A stretch of 64,000 nucleotides of DNA from JAAYCI01 sp964370295 (GTDB lineage: Bacteria; Bacillota; Clostridia; Oscillospirales; Ruminococcaceae), in contig CAYJIR010000005.1 in NCBI GenBank assembly GCA_964370295.1, positions 30,062 through 94,061 of the forward strand, read 5' to 3'. Below, piece after piece: positions 1 through 8,138 of this stretch. The notes beneath the pieces were generated by a model. That model saw nothing but the letters and a program-made list of their open reading frames with translations, searched no databases and was not told the DNA's origin. Position numbers and translations under genes: made by a program. Numbering within the stretch: position 1 is the first letter of the stretch; every line of letters starts with the position of its first letter.

Positions 1-546
1 TATTTCGTTGGTTTTTTCCTCGCAAATTTTATCTATTTCCTTTGTGTGTTTATCGGTAATCTTTTGCACATCTTGTTCCAGTTCTTTTAAATCATCCTCT
101 GTAAGCTCGTTGTTCTTTTTATCTGCCTTAAAATGGGCTATGGCCTCGCGGCGAATGTTGCGCACAGCCACTTTGCCCTCTTCCCCCATCTTCAACACTT
201 CTTTGGTGAGTTGTTTGCGTCGCTCTTCTGTGGGCGAGGGGAAGGCAAGGCGAATTACTTTACCGTCATTGGCGGGTGTGATGCCAACATCCGAGGACAA
301 AATCGCCTTTTCTATGTCACGTATCAAGCTGACATCCCAAGGAGAAATCACCAGCATCCTTGCCTCGGGCACCGAAATAGCCGCCACTTGTTGGATGGGC
401 GTGGGGCTGCCATAATAGTCTACCATCACTTTATCTAAAACGGCCGGGTTTGCGCGTCCTGCACGCACTGCCCCCAAATCTTTTTGTAAATGTGCCAACG
501 CTTTATCCATTTTTTCCTTATAAATACCCAACAATTCACTGGCCAT
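1..546 (-). CDS. frr: Ribosome recycling factor (3' end cut by window edge)
   Basis: With EF-G this protein splits the post-termination ribosome so that it can be reused; it acts in the cytoplasm. The translation starts MASELLGIYKEKMDKAL and shows the family pattern: the VRAGRANPAVLDKV motif near residues 26-40, the YYGSPTPIQQVA segment, and a C-terminal helix rich in charged residues. 182 codons are visible and the usual length is about 185, so only the last few residues and the stop are missing. The start at 546 has AGGAGG 9 bases upstream. It lies 42 bases after pyrH on the same strand, the common pyrH-frr order, so the two are probably one transcript. Confidence 0.97.
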   Translation of the reverse strand, partial: MASELLGIYKEKMDKALAHLQKDLGAVRAGRANPAVLDKVMVDYYGSPTPIQQVAAISVPEARMLVISPWDVSLIRDIEKAILSSDVGITPANDGKVIRLAFPSPTEERRKQLTKEVLKMGEEGKVAVRNIRREAIAHFKADKKNNELTEDDLKELEQDVQKITDKHTKEIDKICEEKTNEI

Positions 547-588
547 ATTCTAAACGCCTCCTTTTGTTTTTTAAACAACACACATATT

Positions 589-1296
589 TTAAGCTTGCAC
601 CAAGGTTCCAATGGGCTCACCTTGCACGGCACGCCAAATGTTTTCGGGGTCGGACAAATCAAACACCAGCAAAGGCAATTTATTTTCATCACACAAAGCC
701 GCTGCCGCCGCGTCCAAAACCGTTAATTTTTTTTCTAGCATTTCATCGAATTTTAAAGTTTCGTATTTTACTGCCTTGGGGTTTTTCTTTGGGTCGCTAT
801 CGTACACCCCATCCACCATTGTGGCCTTTAGCACAATGTCTGCCCCAATTTCGGCCGCGCGCAAAGCCGCCGCCGTATCGGTGGAGAAAAAGGGGTTGCC
901 CGTGCCGCAAGCCATGATGACAATGCGGCCTTTCTCCATGTGGCGCAAGGCTTTGTTGCGAATCAATGGTTCTGCCACGGCCTGCATGGGTATGGCCGTT
1001 TGCACCCGCACATCGCTGCCCGCTTTCTCCAAAGCATCGGCCACCGCCAAGGCGTTCATCACGGTAGAAAGCATTCCGATATGGTCGCTTCTGGTGCGCT
1101 CCATGTCTCCACCGCTACGCCCACGCCAAAAATTGCCGCCGCCTACCACCACCGACATTTGCACACCGGTTTCATGCGCTTTGACAATGCCTTTGCAAAT
1201 TTCTTGCACGGTTTGCACATCTATGCCAAAACCTTTGCCGCCGGCCAAAGCCTCGCCGGACAGTTTTAGCATCACACGCTTATATTTTGCCGCCAA
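589..1296 (-). CDS. pyrH: Uridylate kinase (UMP kinase)
   Basis: Phosphorylates UMP to UDP with ATP in pyrimidine nucleotide synthesis; a cytoplasmic hexamer of the amino acid kinase fold. The 235 residues match the family length. Visible motifs are KLSGEALAG near the N-terminus, VVVGGGNFWRG (phosphate-binding glycine loop), the GTGNPFFSTDTAAALRA segment and the KATMVDGVYDSDP region. The start codon is TTG, preceded by GAGGTGA; the only nearby ATG, eight codons in, would remove the first beta strand, so TTG is preferred. A promoter is visible just upstream (1338-1366). frr follows directly; tsf and rpsB, often adjacent, are not here. Confidence 0.97.
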   Translation of the reverse strand: MAAKYKRVMLKLSGEALAGGKGFGIDVQTVQEICKGIVKAHETGVQMSVVVGGGNFWRGRSGGDMERTRSDHIGMLSTVMNALAVADALEKAGSDVRVQTAIPMQAVAEPLIRNKALRHMEKGRIVIMACGTGNPFFSTDTAAALRAAEIGADIVLKATMVDGVYDSDPKKNPKAVKYETLKFDEMLEKKLTVLDAAAAALCDENKLPLLVFDLSDPENIWRAVQGEPIGTLVQA

Positions 1297-1337
1297 TGCC
1301 TCACCTCATTTTACGTTTCATTTTCCATATTTCCTAT

Positions 1338-1366
1338 ATTTTACAATAGAATCTTTGCAATGTAAA
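1338..1366 (-). promoter_or_regulatory. Probable sigma-A promoter of pyrH-frr
   Basis: Read on the minus strand: -35 TTTACA (1361-1366), a 17-base spacer, and -10 TAAAAT (1338-1343), about 40 bases before the pyrH start. Spacing and position fit a housekeeping promoter. Farther upstream an inverted repeat (GAAATCAACA at 1379-1388 against 1405-1414) lies between this promoter and the end of the ABC ATPase gene; it may end the transcript from that operon, although no clear T-run follows. The rest of 1415-1569 shows nothing recognisable. Confidence 0.6.
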
Positions 1367-1569
1367 GCAAAGCCCATCGAAATCAACATCCTCTCTTCAT
1401 GGGGTGTTGATTTCAACAGGCTTCAAATTACCTAAAACCATCCGGCGCCGGGAAAAAGCCAGATGTTAGAATGAAAAAAATACAAAGATGCCTAAGCAAA
1501 AACATATGGCGGCAAAATTATTTTGCAGGCAAAAAAACACCGCTTGCACGCTTTCTCTGCCCCTACAAT

Positions 1570-2238
1570 CTATTTTTGCTCGCTGATAATACCGTCTGAT
1601 ATATACAAAACACGTGTGGCTTTAGAAGCCACTTTCGCATCGTGCGTAATCATCACTATCGTATTGCCAAGACGATGCAATTCTTGAAACAACTGCATTA
1701 CATCCTGCCCTGTTTTGCTGTCTAAGGCACCGGTGGGCTCGTCGGCGAGCAAAATAGCAGGAGCACTCACCAAGGCACGTGCAATGGCCACACGCTGTTG
1801 TTGCCCGCCAGACAATGCCCGTGGCTTATGCGAAAGCCGATTTTCCAGCCCTAGCAGCTCTATCGTTTCCATAGAAAGCTTTTCGGCCTGCCGGCGCGAG
1901 AACCCACGTGCCAATAAAGGCATGATAATGTTTTGTAAGGCCGTATAGGTGGAAATGAGCTGGTATTTTTGAAAAATAAAGCCTATCTTTTCGTTGCGAA
2001 TACGGCTTAATTCGTGGCTTTTCTTTTCATGGATGGGCACACCATCCAGCTTATATTCACCACTGTTCCATTTATCCATACAGCCGATAATATTCATCAA
2101 GGTGGATTTGCCAGACCCGGAGGGCCCCAAAACCGCCACAAATTCCCCTTCTTTTACCTGTAAATCTATGTTTTGCAAAACAGGTAAATCCTCATCGCCC
2201 ACGTGATAGCTTTTGCAAACATTATTCATATATATCAT
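1570..2238 (-). CDS. ABC transporter ATP-binding protein, MacB/LolD type
   Basis: Nucleotide-binding subunit that should energise the permease encoded at 3193-4500. Over 222 residues it shows Walker A GPSGSGKST (about residue 39), Q-loop region FIFQKYQLI, signature LSGGQQQRVAIARAL, Walker B ILLADEPTGALD and the switch histidine in MITHD. Similarity is to the LolD/MacB/FtsE group (three-partner exporters with FtsX-type permeases). It is the last gene of the operon, five bases after the repeat lipoprotein stop. The start at 2238 has AGGG eight bases upstream. The substrate cannot be told from sequence. Confidence 0.93.
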   Translation of the reverse strand: MIYMNNVCKSYHVGDEDLPVLQNIDLQVKEGEFVAVLGPSGSGKSTLMNIIGCMDKWNSGEYKLDGVPIHEKKSHELSRIRNEKIGFIFQKYQLISTYTALQNIIMPLLARGFSRRQAEKLSMETIELLGLENRLSHKPRALSGGQQQRVAIARALVSAPAILLADEPTGALDSKTGQDVMQLFQELHRLGNTIVMITHDAKVASKATRVLYISDGIISEQK

Positions 2239-2243
2239 CGACG

Positions 2244-2991
2244 TTACCCTAAAATGCTGATGGAAACCACTTGGTCGTTTTCATTTATTTGCATGCTGAT
2301 ATACATGTCCTGCGTGATTTGAGAAAAGGTCATCTCGGTGCCATACTGTTGCACCGGTGTGTCCACAGGGATGGTATAGGTGCGAATTTCATCTGTCAAG
2401 GTAATGTCTTCGGAAAAATCTTGCCCTTGCATTTGGTCTGCACCACCTGCACCGCCTGCACCACCTTCACCACCTGCACCGCCTGCACCACCTGCACCGC
2501 CTGCACCTTCAGGACGTGAGGCGCCTTCGGGCATTTCNNNNNNNNNNNNNNNNNNNNNNNNNNNNNNNNNNNNNNNNNNNNNNNNNNNNNNNNNNNNNNN
2601 NNNNNNNNNNNNNNNNNNNNNNNNNNNNNNNNNNNNNGCCTTCCATAGGGCCTGCGCCTTCGGGACGTGAGGCGCCTTCGGGCATTTCGCCTTCCATAGG
2701 GCCTGCGCCTTCGGGACGTGAGGCGCCTTCGGGCATTTCGCCTCCCATAGAGCCTGCACCTTCGGGTGGACCTTCACCCATACGCCCAAAATTGCCCTCT
2801 GCCACCTGCAAACTTATTTCGTTGCCTAAAACCTCGGTTACTTGTCCGCTCACCTGCGTATTCCCGTTGTTCTCTGCCTCTTGCATGTCAGCGGCAACGC
2901 TGGTGCTTCCACTTGTATCAGAGCTACAGGCAGTTAAAAGCCCCACCAGCAATATACCACTCACAAAATGAACCCCTATTTTTCTTTTCAT
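2244..2991 (-). CDS. Repeat-rich lipoprotein of the exporter operon, broken by an N gap
   Basis: The start at 2991 gives a type II signal peptide (MKRKIGVHFVSGILL, then GLLTAC with the lipidated Cys). The mature part has a short beta segment (VSGQVTEVLGNEISLQVAEG), then tandem 17-residue repeats of the form EMPEGASRPEGAGPMEG, then a Gly-Ala-Gly run, then a C-terminal beta domain ending QVVSISILG. The 100-N gap (2538-2637) falls within the repeats; the reading frames on its two sides do not match across exactly 100 bases, so the gap size is a placeholder and the repeat number is unknown. It lies between permease and ATPase genes, so it is probably an extracytoplasmic partner of the exporter. 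The function is not recognised. The surface repeats could vary in number between strains. Confidence 0.75.
2512..2760 (-). repeat. 51-bp tandem coding repeat (17-residue PEG repeat)
   Basis: Units of 51 bases (for example gccttccatagggcctgcg onward at 2638-2688 and the next at 2689-2739) are nearly identical and continue on the other side of the N gap. They encode EMPEGASRPEGAGPMEG. Low divergence between units suggests recent expansion or ongoing homogenisation. Immediately 3' in the gene, a nine-base triplet-rich run encodes repeated Gly-Ala-Gly. Confidence 0.85.
2538..2637. other. Assembly gap of 100 N
   Basis: Exactly 100 N inside a 51-base tandem repeat that encodes the PEG-type repeats. 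The length is the conventional placeholder, so the true distance is unknown. A short-read assembler would be expected to break here. Confidence 0.97.
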
Positions 2992-3022
2992 TGATTTTTT
3001 CCCTTTCCTATATGGATTTGTT

Positions 3023-3188
3023 TTAGGTAGTGTCGATAATCGTTGCATCGGGCATATTTTGAACTATTTTTGTCCAATTCGGTCTAAAAATTGCCGAACT
3101 CCTTTATGGAATTCAAGATTTTTAGGCCGAATTGGGCGAGAAAAGGGCCCAAATAGGCCGGCTGAACACAATTGTCGACACTACCTAA
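3023..3188. repeat. Family 1 inverted-end element, copy 1 (MITE-like)
   Basis: A 166-base non-coding segment with near-perfect inverted ends (left TTAGGTAGTGTCGATAAT; right, reverse-complemented, TTAGGTAGTGTCGACAAT). The TA at each end could be a two-base target duplication. Inside, 18-base arms (3073-3090 and 3114-3131) form a stem with one G-T wobble around the loop tgccgaactcctttatgga. It sits between the permease stop (3193) and the lipoprotein start (2991) and so interrupts the exporter operon. A second copy lies at 9113-9280. No transposase is present in the window. Confidence 0.8.
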
Positions 3189-3192
3189 TCAC

Positions 3193-4500
3193 TTACTCTT
3201 GGTTAAGCGCTTCTATAGGCAATAACGACGAAGCCTTAAAGGCCGGATAAAAACCGAACACGGTGCCTGTTATCACGGCAAACACAAAGGCGAATACAAA
3301 AGCGGGCATGGTAAGCACCACACGAATGTCTCCCGTTTGCATCAAAGCATACACGGCAAAACTGAGCACAAGCCCCAAAATGCCTCCAATAAAACCAATC
3401 ATGGCGGCTTCCAACAAAAACAAAAGCAAAATATCGCGCTTTCTTGTGCCCAGTGCTTTAAGCACCCCAATTTCGGACGTACGCTCTTTTACAGACACAA
3501 ACAAAACATTCATGATGCCAATGCCGCCCACTACAAACACAATGACCGCCACGGCCAAAAGCAACAAAGAAAGTGTATTGGCCGATTCCATGGCCGCCTC
3601 CATGGTAGCGCCTGCATCCTCCACAGCAAACCCACCATTGGGGTTTTCCTGCATAAGCACCATCTCAATATTCTCCATAATGGTGGGCACATCTTCCATA
3701 TCGCTGGCAAGTAAGGTAAATTGTGGCTGCGTGTCGGGCGCGAACAGGTATTTTTCTGCAGTGGAATACGGCATAAAAATGCTTGTGTCCGGATTGATGC
3801 CCGACACCACACTGCCCATTGCCTCCAGCACACCATTCACCACGTAACTGCGTCCGTCGATTTCCACCTTCTCGTCATAGGCATATTGTGCCGAACCAAA
3901 AATTTCAACGGCCACATCATAGCCCAAAATAACACAGCGGTTTTTGTTTTCTTCATCCGCCTCGCTGATGAAACTGCCCACCAAGGGTGTTAAGTTAGAA
4001 ATTTCGGCATAGCTACTCTCGGTGCCCACCACTTCATAGGATATGGCCTCCTCTAAATCGGCCCCAAGAACATCAGCGTCCACCGTGGCCGAGATAGCAC
4101 CGCCCGATAGATTTGGCACAAAAAAGAGAATGTCTGCCAGCATTTCTTCGTCTAAGCTATCACCGGCACCGGGCATGCCGCCTGAAGACCTGCCGGTAGA
4201 TCCTGCCCCAGCACCTGCAACATTACCACCACCGCCTCCTCCACCGCCGCCACCGCCGCCGGGTGCCATGCCCCCCATCATAGGAGCCATGCTTGTTTCC
4301 ATATTAATACCCACCGTGATGGTGCCGGCATTCAGTGTTTTGTATTGTTCCTGCACGTCCAATCGGCCGCCCTCACCAATGGCAATCACCATCACAATTG
4401 TGGCTGTTCCCACAATGACACCCAGCGAAGTTAACAACACTTTAAACTTGTTTTGTTGCAAGTTTATCAGCACCAAACGTAGGATTTCACTCACTTTCAT
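3193..4500 (-). CDS. ABC exporter permease, MacB/FtsX type, with poly-glycine insert
   Basis: Membrane subunit of the MacAB-like system. The 435 residues show the family plan: one N-terminal membrane helix (about 17-42, GVIVGTATIVMVIAIGEG), a large extracytoplasmic domain to about residue 305, then three helices with the FtsX signature (VVGGIGIMNVLFVSVKERTS, then IGVLKALGTRKRDIL). Odd: residues about 80-115 hold a run of eleven Gly and a Gly/Ser-rich stretch, encoded by a GGN triplet run, where the periplasmic domain is normally more complex. The start overlaps the end of the adaptor gene by 14 bases, so translation is probably coupled. Partners are the ATPase at 1570-2238 and the adaptor at 4487-6145. 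Confidence 0.92.
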   Translation of the reverse strand: MKVSEILRLVLINLQQNKFKVLLTSLGVIVGTATIVMVIAIGEGGRLDVQEQYKTLNAGTITVGINMETSMAPMMGGMAPGGGGGGGGGGGGNVAGAGAGSTGRSSGGMPGAGDSLDEEMLADILFFVPNLSGGAISATVDADVLGADLEEAISYEVVGTESSYAEISNLTPLVGSFISEADEENKNRCVILGYDVAVEIFGSAQYAYDEKVEIDGRSYVVNGVLEAMGSVVSGINPDTSIFMPYSTAEKYLFAPDTQPQFTLLASDMEDVPTIMENIEMVLMQENPNGGFAVEDAGATMEAAMESANTLSLLLLAVAVIVFVVGGIGIMNVLFVSVKERTSEIGVLKALGTRKRDILLLFLLEAAMIGFIGGILGLVLSFAVYALMQTGDIRVVLTMPAFVFAFVFAVITGTVFGFYPAFKASSLLPIEALNQE

Positions 4501-6145
4501 TGCTTGCCACCACGTTTTCTATCAGCACCGTGTCTCCCTCTGTCAGTCCCCCTGTTATTTCCACGTCAAAACCATCGGAAAATCCAGTTTGCACTTGTAC
4601 ACGCTCTATGCTTCCATCTTCGGCAAGGAGCTGTACATACTGTGCCCCATCCTCACTTTGAATGCATTTGTTCGAAACTATCAACACATCCTCCACTTGA
4701 CGCTGCACAAAAGTAACCTCAGCCGTCATGCCTTGATACACCACCAAATCCGGCAGAGCCGATAAATCACAAGCCACCAAAACCGTGTAATTGACAGAGC
4801 TTTGCATACTGCCGGAAGGTACTATCGAAATACTTTCTACCATGCCCGTAAGTACTTCGTCTTCGTATGCATCCATCAACACGCTCGCTTGCATTCCAAT
4901 GGTGATATCGGCTATATCATCTTGTGAAATACTCACAGAAAAATAGACGTTTTGGTCGTCCGCCAGTGTCACCAGTGCCGTGTTCGCCTGTAAGGTTGTG
5001 TCTTCTTCGGCAAGGCTCAACACAAAACCGTCCACCGGGGCACTGACAACACCCTGTTCAGACACAAGTGAAAACATATCCATTTCCGCTGTCAAGGTAT
5101 CCACGGCTTGCTGCGCTTGGGTAAGACTGGTTTCCACCTGTGTCATAGCGCTGTCGTGCACACCTTGCGCTGTGTTGCTTTCGTGGATGCTCGCGTTGTA
5201 TTGGTTGCTATACTCCAGCTGCTGTAAAGGCATATTGGCAACATAGCTATCGCGTTCGTTGTATTTTTGTGTCAGGCTGTTTTGCACTGTGGTGAGCTGT
5301 GTTTGCAGCTCTTGAAAAGACTTGTCGTATTCGGTTTGTGCCGAGCTCACCTGCGCTGCCTTAGCGGTTCTTTGTGTATTCAGTTGCGAAAGCGTGGCTT
5401 CTAGTGCGGCCACATCATGCGAATCTTGCGGATGTGTACAGGTTGCATCTTGCGCACCGGGGCAGGTGCTGGCATGGGCAATTTGTGCTTGCACCGTGGT
5501 GATTTGCGTGTCTATGGCCGCAAGTTCACTTTGGTAGCCTGCCAAACCATGGTCGTTGTCTAAGCCTTGTGATATTTGACGCTCGATTTCTGCTTTTTGT
5601 GTTTCTAGCGTCGCCACTTCGTTTTGTATGGTAACATAGCCGCTGTCTAGCTCGGCCAATTGCAAAGAATAAATGCCTGCGGCTGTGTTGCCGCTTTGCA
5701 CACTATTTTGGTATACCATATCGGCATTGGCCGTTTGCACACCGGAATCTATTTGTGCCTGTTGCAACTGCAAGTTAGCCGCCGCAAGCTCGTTCTCCTT
5801 CGCTTGCAACAAAGCCGAAAAATCTTCTGTATCAAGCTGCAAAAGTGCCTCGCCCTCGCTCACATAGGTGCCGGCTGTTACAAGGATTTCTTCGATAGAG
5901 GTTTCAAACGCAAGGCTTACCGTATGGCTATCCATGCTCACACTGCCTGTTTCGGAAAGCCCCACCACAATATCGCCCCGTGAAACCATCTCCTCTTGAT
6001 AGGCCGCTGCTTGCGTCATTTGGGTGTCGTCCTCTCCGGCCAGTACAAATCGCCACAATAACACGGCCAAAACACACAAAAAAATCACAGCCAGTACGGC
6101 AAATAAGATTTTCTTCTTATTCATCAACTGTAAATGCTCTTTCAT
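4487..6145 (-). CDS. HlyD/MacA-family membrane fusion (adaptor) protein
   Basis: Adaptor of the tripartite-type exporter; in a monoderm it would extend from the membrane into the wall zone. From the chosen start (MKEHLQLMNKKKILFAV) there is one membrane helix (about residues 11-33), a split lipoyl/biotinyl-like segment (GTYVSEGEALLQLD and, after the hairpin, GVVSAPVDGFVLSLAEEDT), a coiled-coil hairpin of about 250 residues, and beta-barrel and membrane-proximal domains. The hairpin carries a Cys/His-rich turn (encoded near 5410-5480: HASTCPGAQDATCTHPQDSH) that could bind metal. Upstream in-frame codons exist as far as 6310 but would put about 50 charged residues before the helix, so 6145 or 6124 is likelier. 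Confidence 0.88.
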   Translation of the reverse strand: MKEHLQLMNKKKILFAVLAVIFLCVLAVLLWRFVLAGEDDTQMTQAAAYQEEMVSRGDIVVGLSETGSVSMDSHTVSLAFETSIEEILVTAGTYVSEGEALLQLDTEDFSALLQAKENELAAANLQLQQAQIDSGVQTANADMVYQNSVQSGNTAAGIYSLQLAELDSGYVTIQNEVATLETQKAEIERQISQGLDNDHGLAGYQSELAAIDTQITTVQAQIAHASTCPGAQDATCTHPQDSHDVAALEATLSQLNTQRTAKAAQVSSAQTEYDKSFQELQTQLTTVQNSLTQKYNERDSYVANMPLQQLEYSNQYNASIHESNTAQGVHDSAMTQVETSLTQAQQAVDTLTAEMDMFSLVSEQGVVSAPVDGFVLSLAEEDTTLQANTALVTLADDQNVYFSVSISQDDIADITIGMQASVLMDAYEDEVLTGMVESISIVPSGSMQSSVNYTVLVACDLSALPDLVVYQGMTAEVTFVQRQVEDVLIVSNKCIQSEDGAQYVQLLAEDGSIERVQVQTGFSDGFDVEITGGLTEGDTVLIENVVASNESE

Positions 6146-6677
6146 CTTACTCAGCTTTTCCCTTTGCACCTTACATGTCTCCTCTGTTAAAATTTGATAC
6201 GTTCTCTGCCCTACTGTGCCAGTATAGTAACGTTTTTTGAGGAACTTTTGAGCCCACAAAAACAACTTATGAAAATTTGATGAAAGCTTCAAACATCTGC
6301 CTCCATGCAAAATCTATTCATACCCGCCAAACGAACAAAAAACCCACCCTTTCTTTTCTATTTTCGCATTTTTAAGACGAAAACATCACATCCACAATAC
6401 ACAAAAAACCGCTGTTTTAAGCAGCTTTTGCCCACAACAATATGCGCAGGGTTTCCTTTTCTGACATTATAGTATGCTCCTGCACAAAAAAACCAACAAA
6501 TGGACTACACAAACGAACTGCAGCCATTTATCGGTTTTAAATTGAAAATATTGTTTAAACACGCACTCGGACATGCTTTAGCAGGAAGCATATATCGGCG
6601 CTACTGACAAAGTCGACTTTACAAAAACCATCGGCAAAGTCTTTGTTTTTCAACACCCCCATAACTTCATGGCCATG
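6146..6677. other. Intergenic region between adaptor and kinase genes
   Basis: About 530 bases with no convincing gene. It should hold the promoter for the exporter operon, but none stands out. Positions 6605-6628 (TGACAAAGTCGACTT and on) nearly match 19453-19476, so it contains a short dispersed repeat. The stretch 6301-6560 is A/T- and C-rich without recognisable motifs. Confidence 0.5.
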
Positions 6678-8138
6678 CTACTTTTGTATAAGAGACAGAC
6701 CAAACGAAAAACAAACACCCTTTGCTTGATTGTGTGCTTCGTAACAACCACCATGGCGCTCCACCACAGCTTTTACAATGTGGAGTCCCATGCCCACATT
6801 CCCTCCTTGACGCACACGGGCCTCGCCGGCACGGTAGAAACTGTTCCAAAGGTTGGGTATGTCTTCCTCTTGCAGATGGCTGCCCTCGTTATACACAGAG
6901 AATACGGCCTTGCCCTCTTCTTGCACAAGGCACACCTCGATACGCCCTTCTTTAGGGCAATGTTCTAGGGCATTGGATAAATAATTTTTCACAGCTTGTT
7001 GTAAATAATATGCATTACCTTGCACCTGCAAGCCGGGCTGTATGTTCACCTGTATGCTATGTTCCTCTGCCAATGGCCTCATCTTAGCCACAAATCCCTC
7101 TACCAAAGCAGAAAAATCCAAACTCTCTGTTTCAAACACAGATAAGCCATTTTCCAGGGCAGATACCTCTAGCATAGAGCTTACCATATCGCTTAAATTT
7201 TTGCTTTCTTCTATAATCACCTCGCAGTATTCGTCTTTATCCACATCATCCACATTATTTTTAAGATTATCTGCATAAATTTGCAAAAGAGCGAGCGGTG
7301 TTTTCATTTCATGCGAAACATTGGCCACAAATTCGCGGCGCATTTGCTCCATTTGTTTTTGCGCTTCCACATCACTTTGTAACCTCGTATTGGCTGTGTT
7401 AAGGTCTTCTATGGTGTGTTCCAATTGAAACGCCATCGAATTGATGTTTTGTGCCAACGAAGAAAGTTCGCGCGAAGGCTGTATTTCTTTTAATGGTGTT
7501 GTAAAGTCAAGTTTCGCAATGCGTTCTGTAGCATTTTGCATATACCCTATGGGTTTTGTAATGCTTTTAGACAATAGATAAAAAAGTAATAGCCCCAATA
7601 AAAGCACCACACAAGTAATGACTACACTTGCCCCTGTAAACAGGGTAACACTGCTTTCGATAGAATTAAGCGTCACCAACATCACCACGCTGATGTTCTG
7701 TCCTTCATAGGTGAAACTCTCTTCAAAGCTAAGCAAAAACACATCGCCTTTGGGGTTTCCGTTTTCGTGCATCACGATATCCGGTGACGAGGTGTCCTCC
7801 ACCCTATCGTTTGCAGGTAGTGTGCCGGGGCGCGGTTGTGGACGATGCTGATTAAAACGGTTCGAAGTTGTGTACAGGCTGGTGTCTTCGCCTTGTGTGA
7901 TGTTAAAGTCTATGTTGTAGTTGTTTTCGTAGTTCATCAGTGTTTCTTCTATACTATCAAGGCTGCCTTCATAATCTTGCTCTATATCCTCATAGGCTTT
8001 TTCCATGGTTTGCGACATTCGCCACACATAATATTCTGTGGCAAAAAACAAATTAAATCCAAGCTGGCAAAACAACAACAATATCATCAATAAACCAAAT
8101 GACATCACCAATTTGCCATGCAAGCTAGCTTTCTTCAT
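6678..8138 (-). CDS. Sensor histidine kinase
   Basis: Membrane kinase partner of the response regulator at 8125-8823. Plan: membrane helix 1 (about residues 9-30), an extracytoplasmic domain of about 130 residues, helix 2 (about 165-190), HAMP (about 190-245), HisKA with FVANVSHEMKTPLALL (phospho-acceptor His), then HATPase_c with N box (AVKNYLSNALEH) and GMGLHIVKAVVERHGG. The start ATG at 8138 has GAGGT a few bases upstream; it overlaps the regulator stop by 14 bases. The adjacent exporter operon on the same strand makes regulation of export by an envelope or compound signal plausible. The last coding bases include a 14-base match to the Tn5 mosaic end (see findings). Confidence 0.95.
   Translation of the reverse strand: MKKASLHGKLVMSFGLLMILLLFCQLGFNLFFATEYYVWRMSQTMEKAYEDIEQDYEGSLDSIEETLMNYENNYNIDFNITQGEDTSLYTTSNRFNQHRPQPRPGTLPANDRVEDTSSPDIVMHENGNPKGDVFLLSFEESFTYEGQNISVVMLVTLNSIESSVTLFTGASVVITCVVLLLGLLLFYLLSKSITKPIGYMQNATERIAKLDFTTPLKEIQPSRELSSLAQNINSMAFQLEHTIEDLNTANTRLQSDVEAQKQMEQMRREFVANVSHEMKTPLALLQIYADNLKNNVDDVDKDEYCEVIIEESKNLSDMVSSMLEVSALENGLSVFETESLDFSALVEGFVAKMRPLAEEHSIQVNIQPGLQVQGNAYYLQQAVKNYLSNALEHCPKEGRIEVCLVQEEGKAVFSVYNEGSHLQEEDIPNLWNSFYRAGEARVRQGGNVGMGLHIVKAVVERHGGCYEAHNQAKGVCFSFGLSLIQK

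Noticed and set aside
4487..6310. The longer start for the adaptor at 6310
   Set aside because: It adds over 50 basic, non-conserved residues before the membrane helix without a ribosome site.
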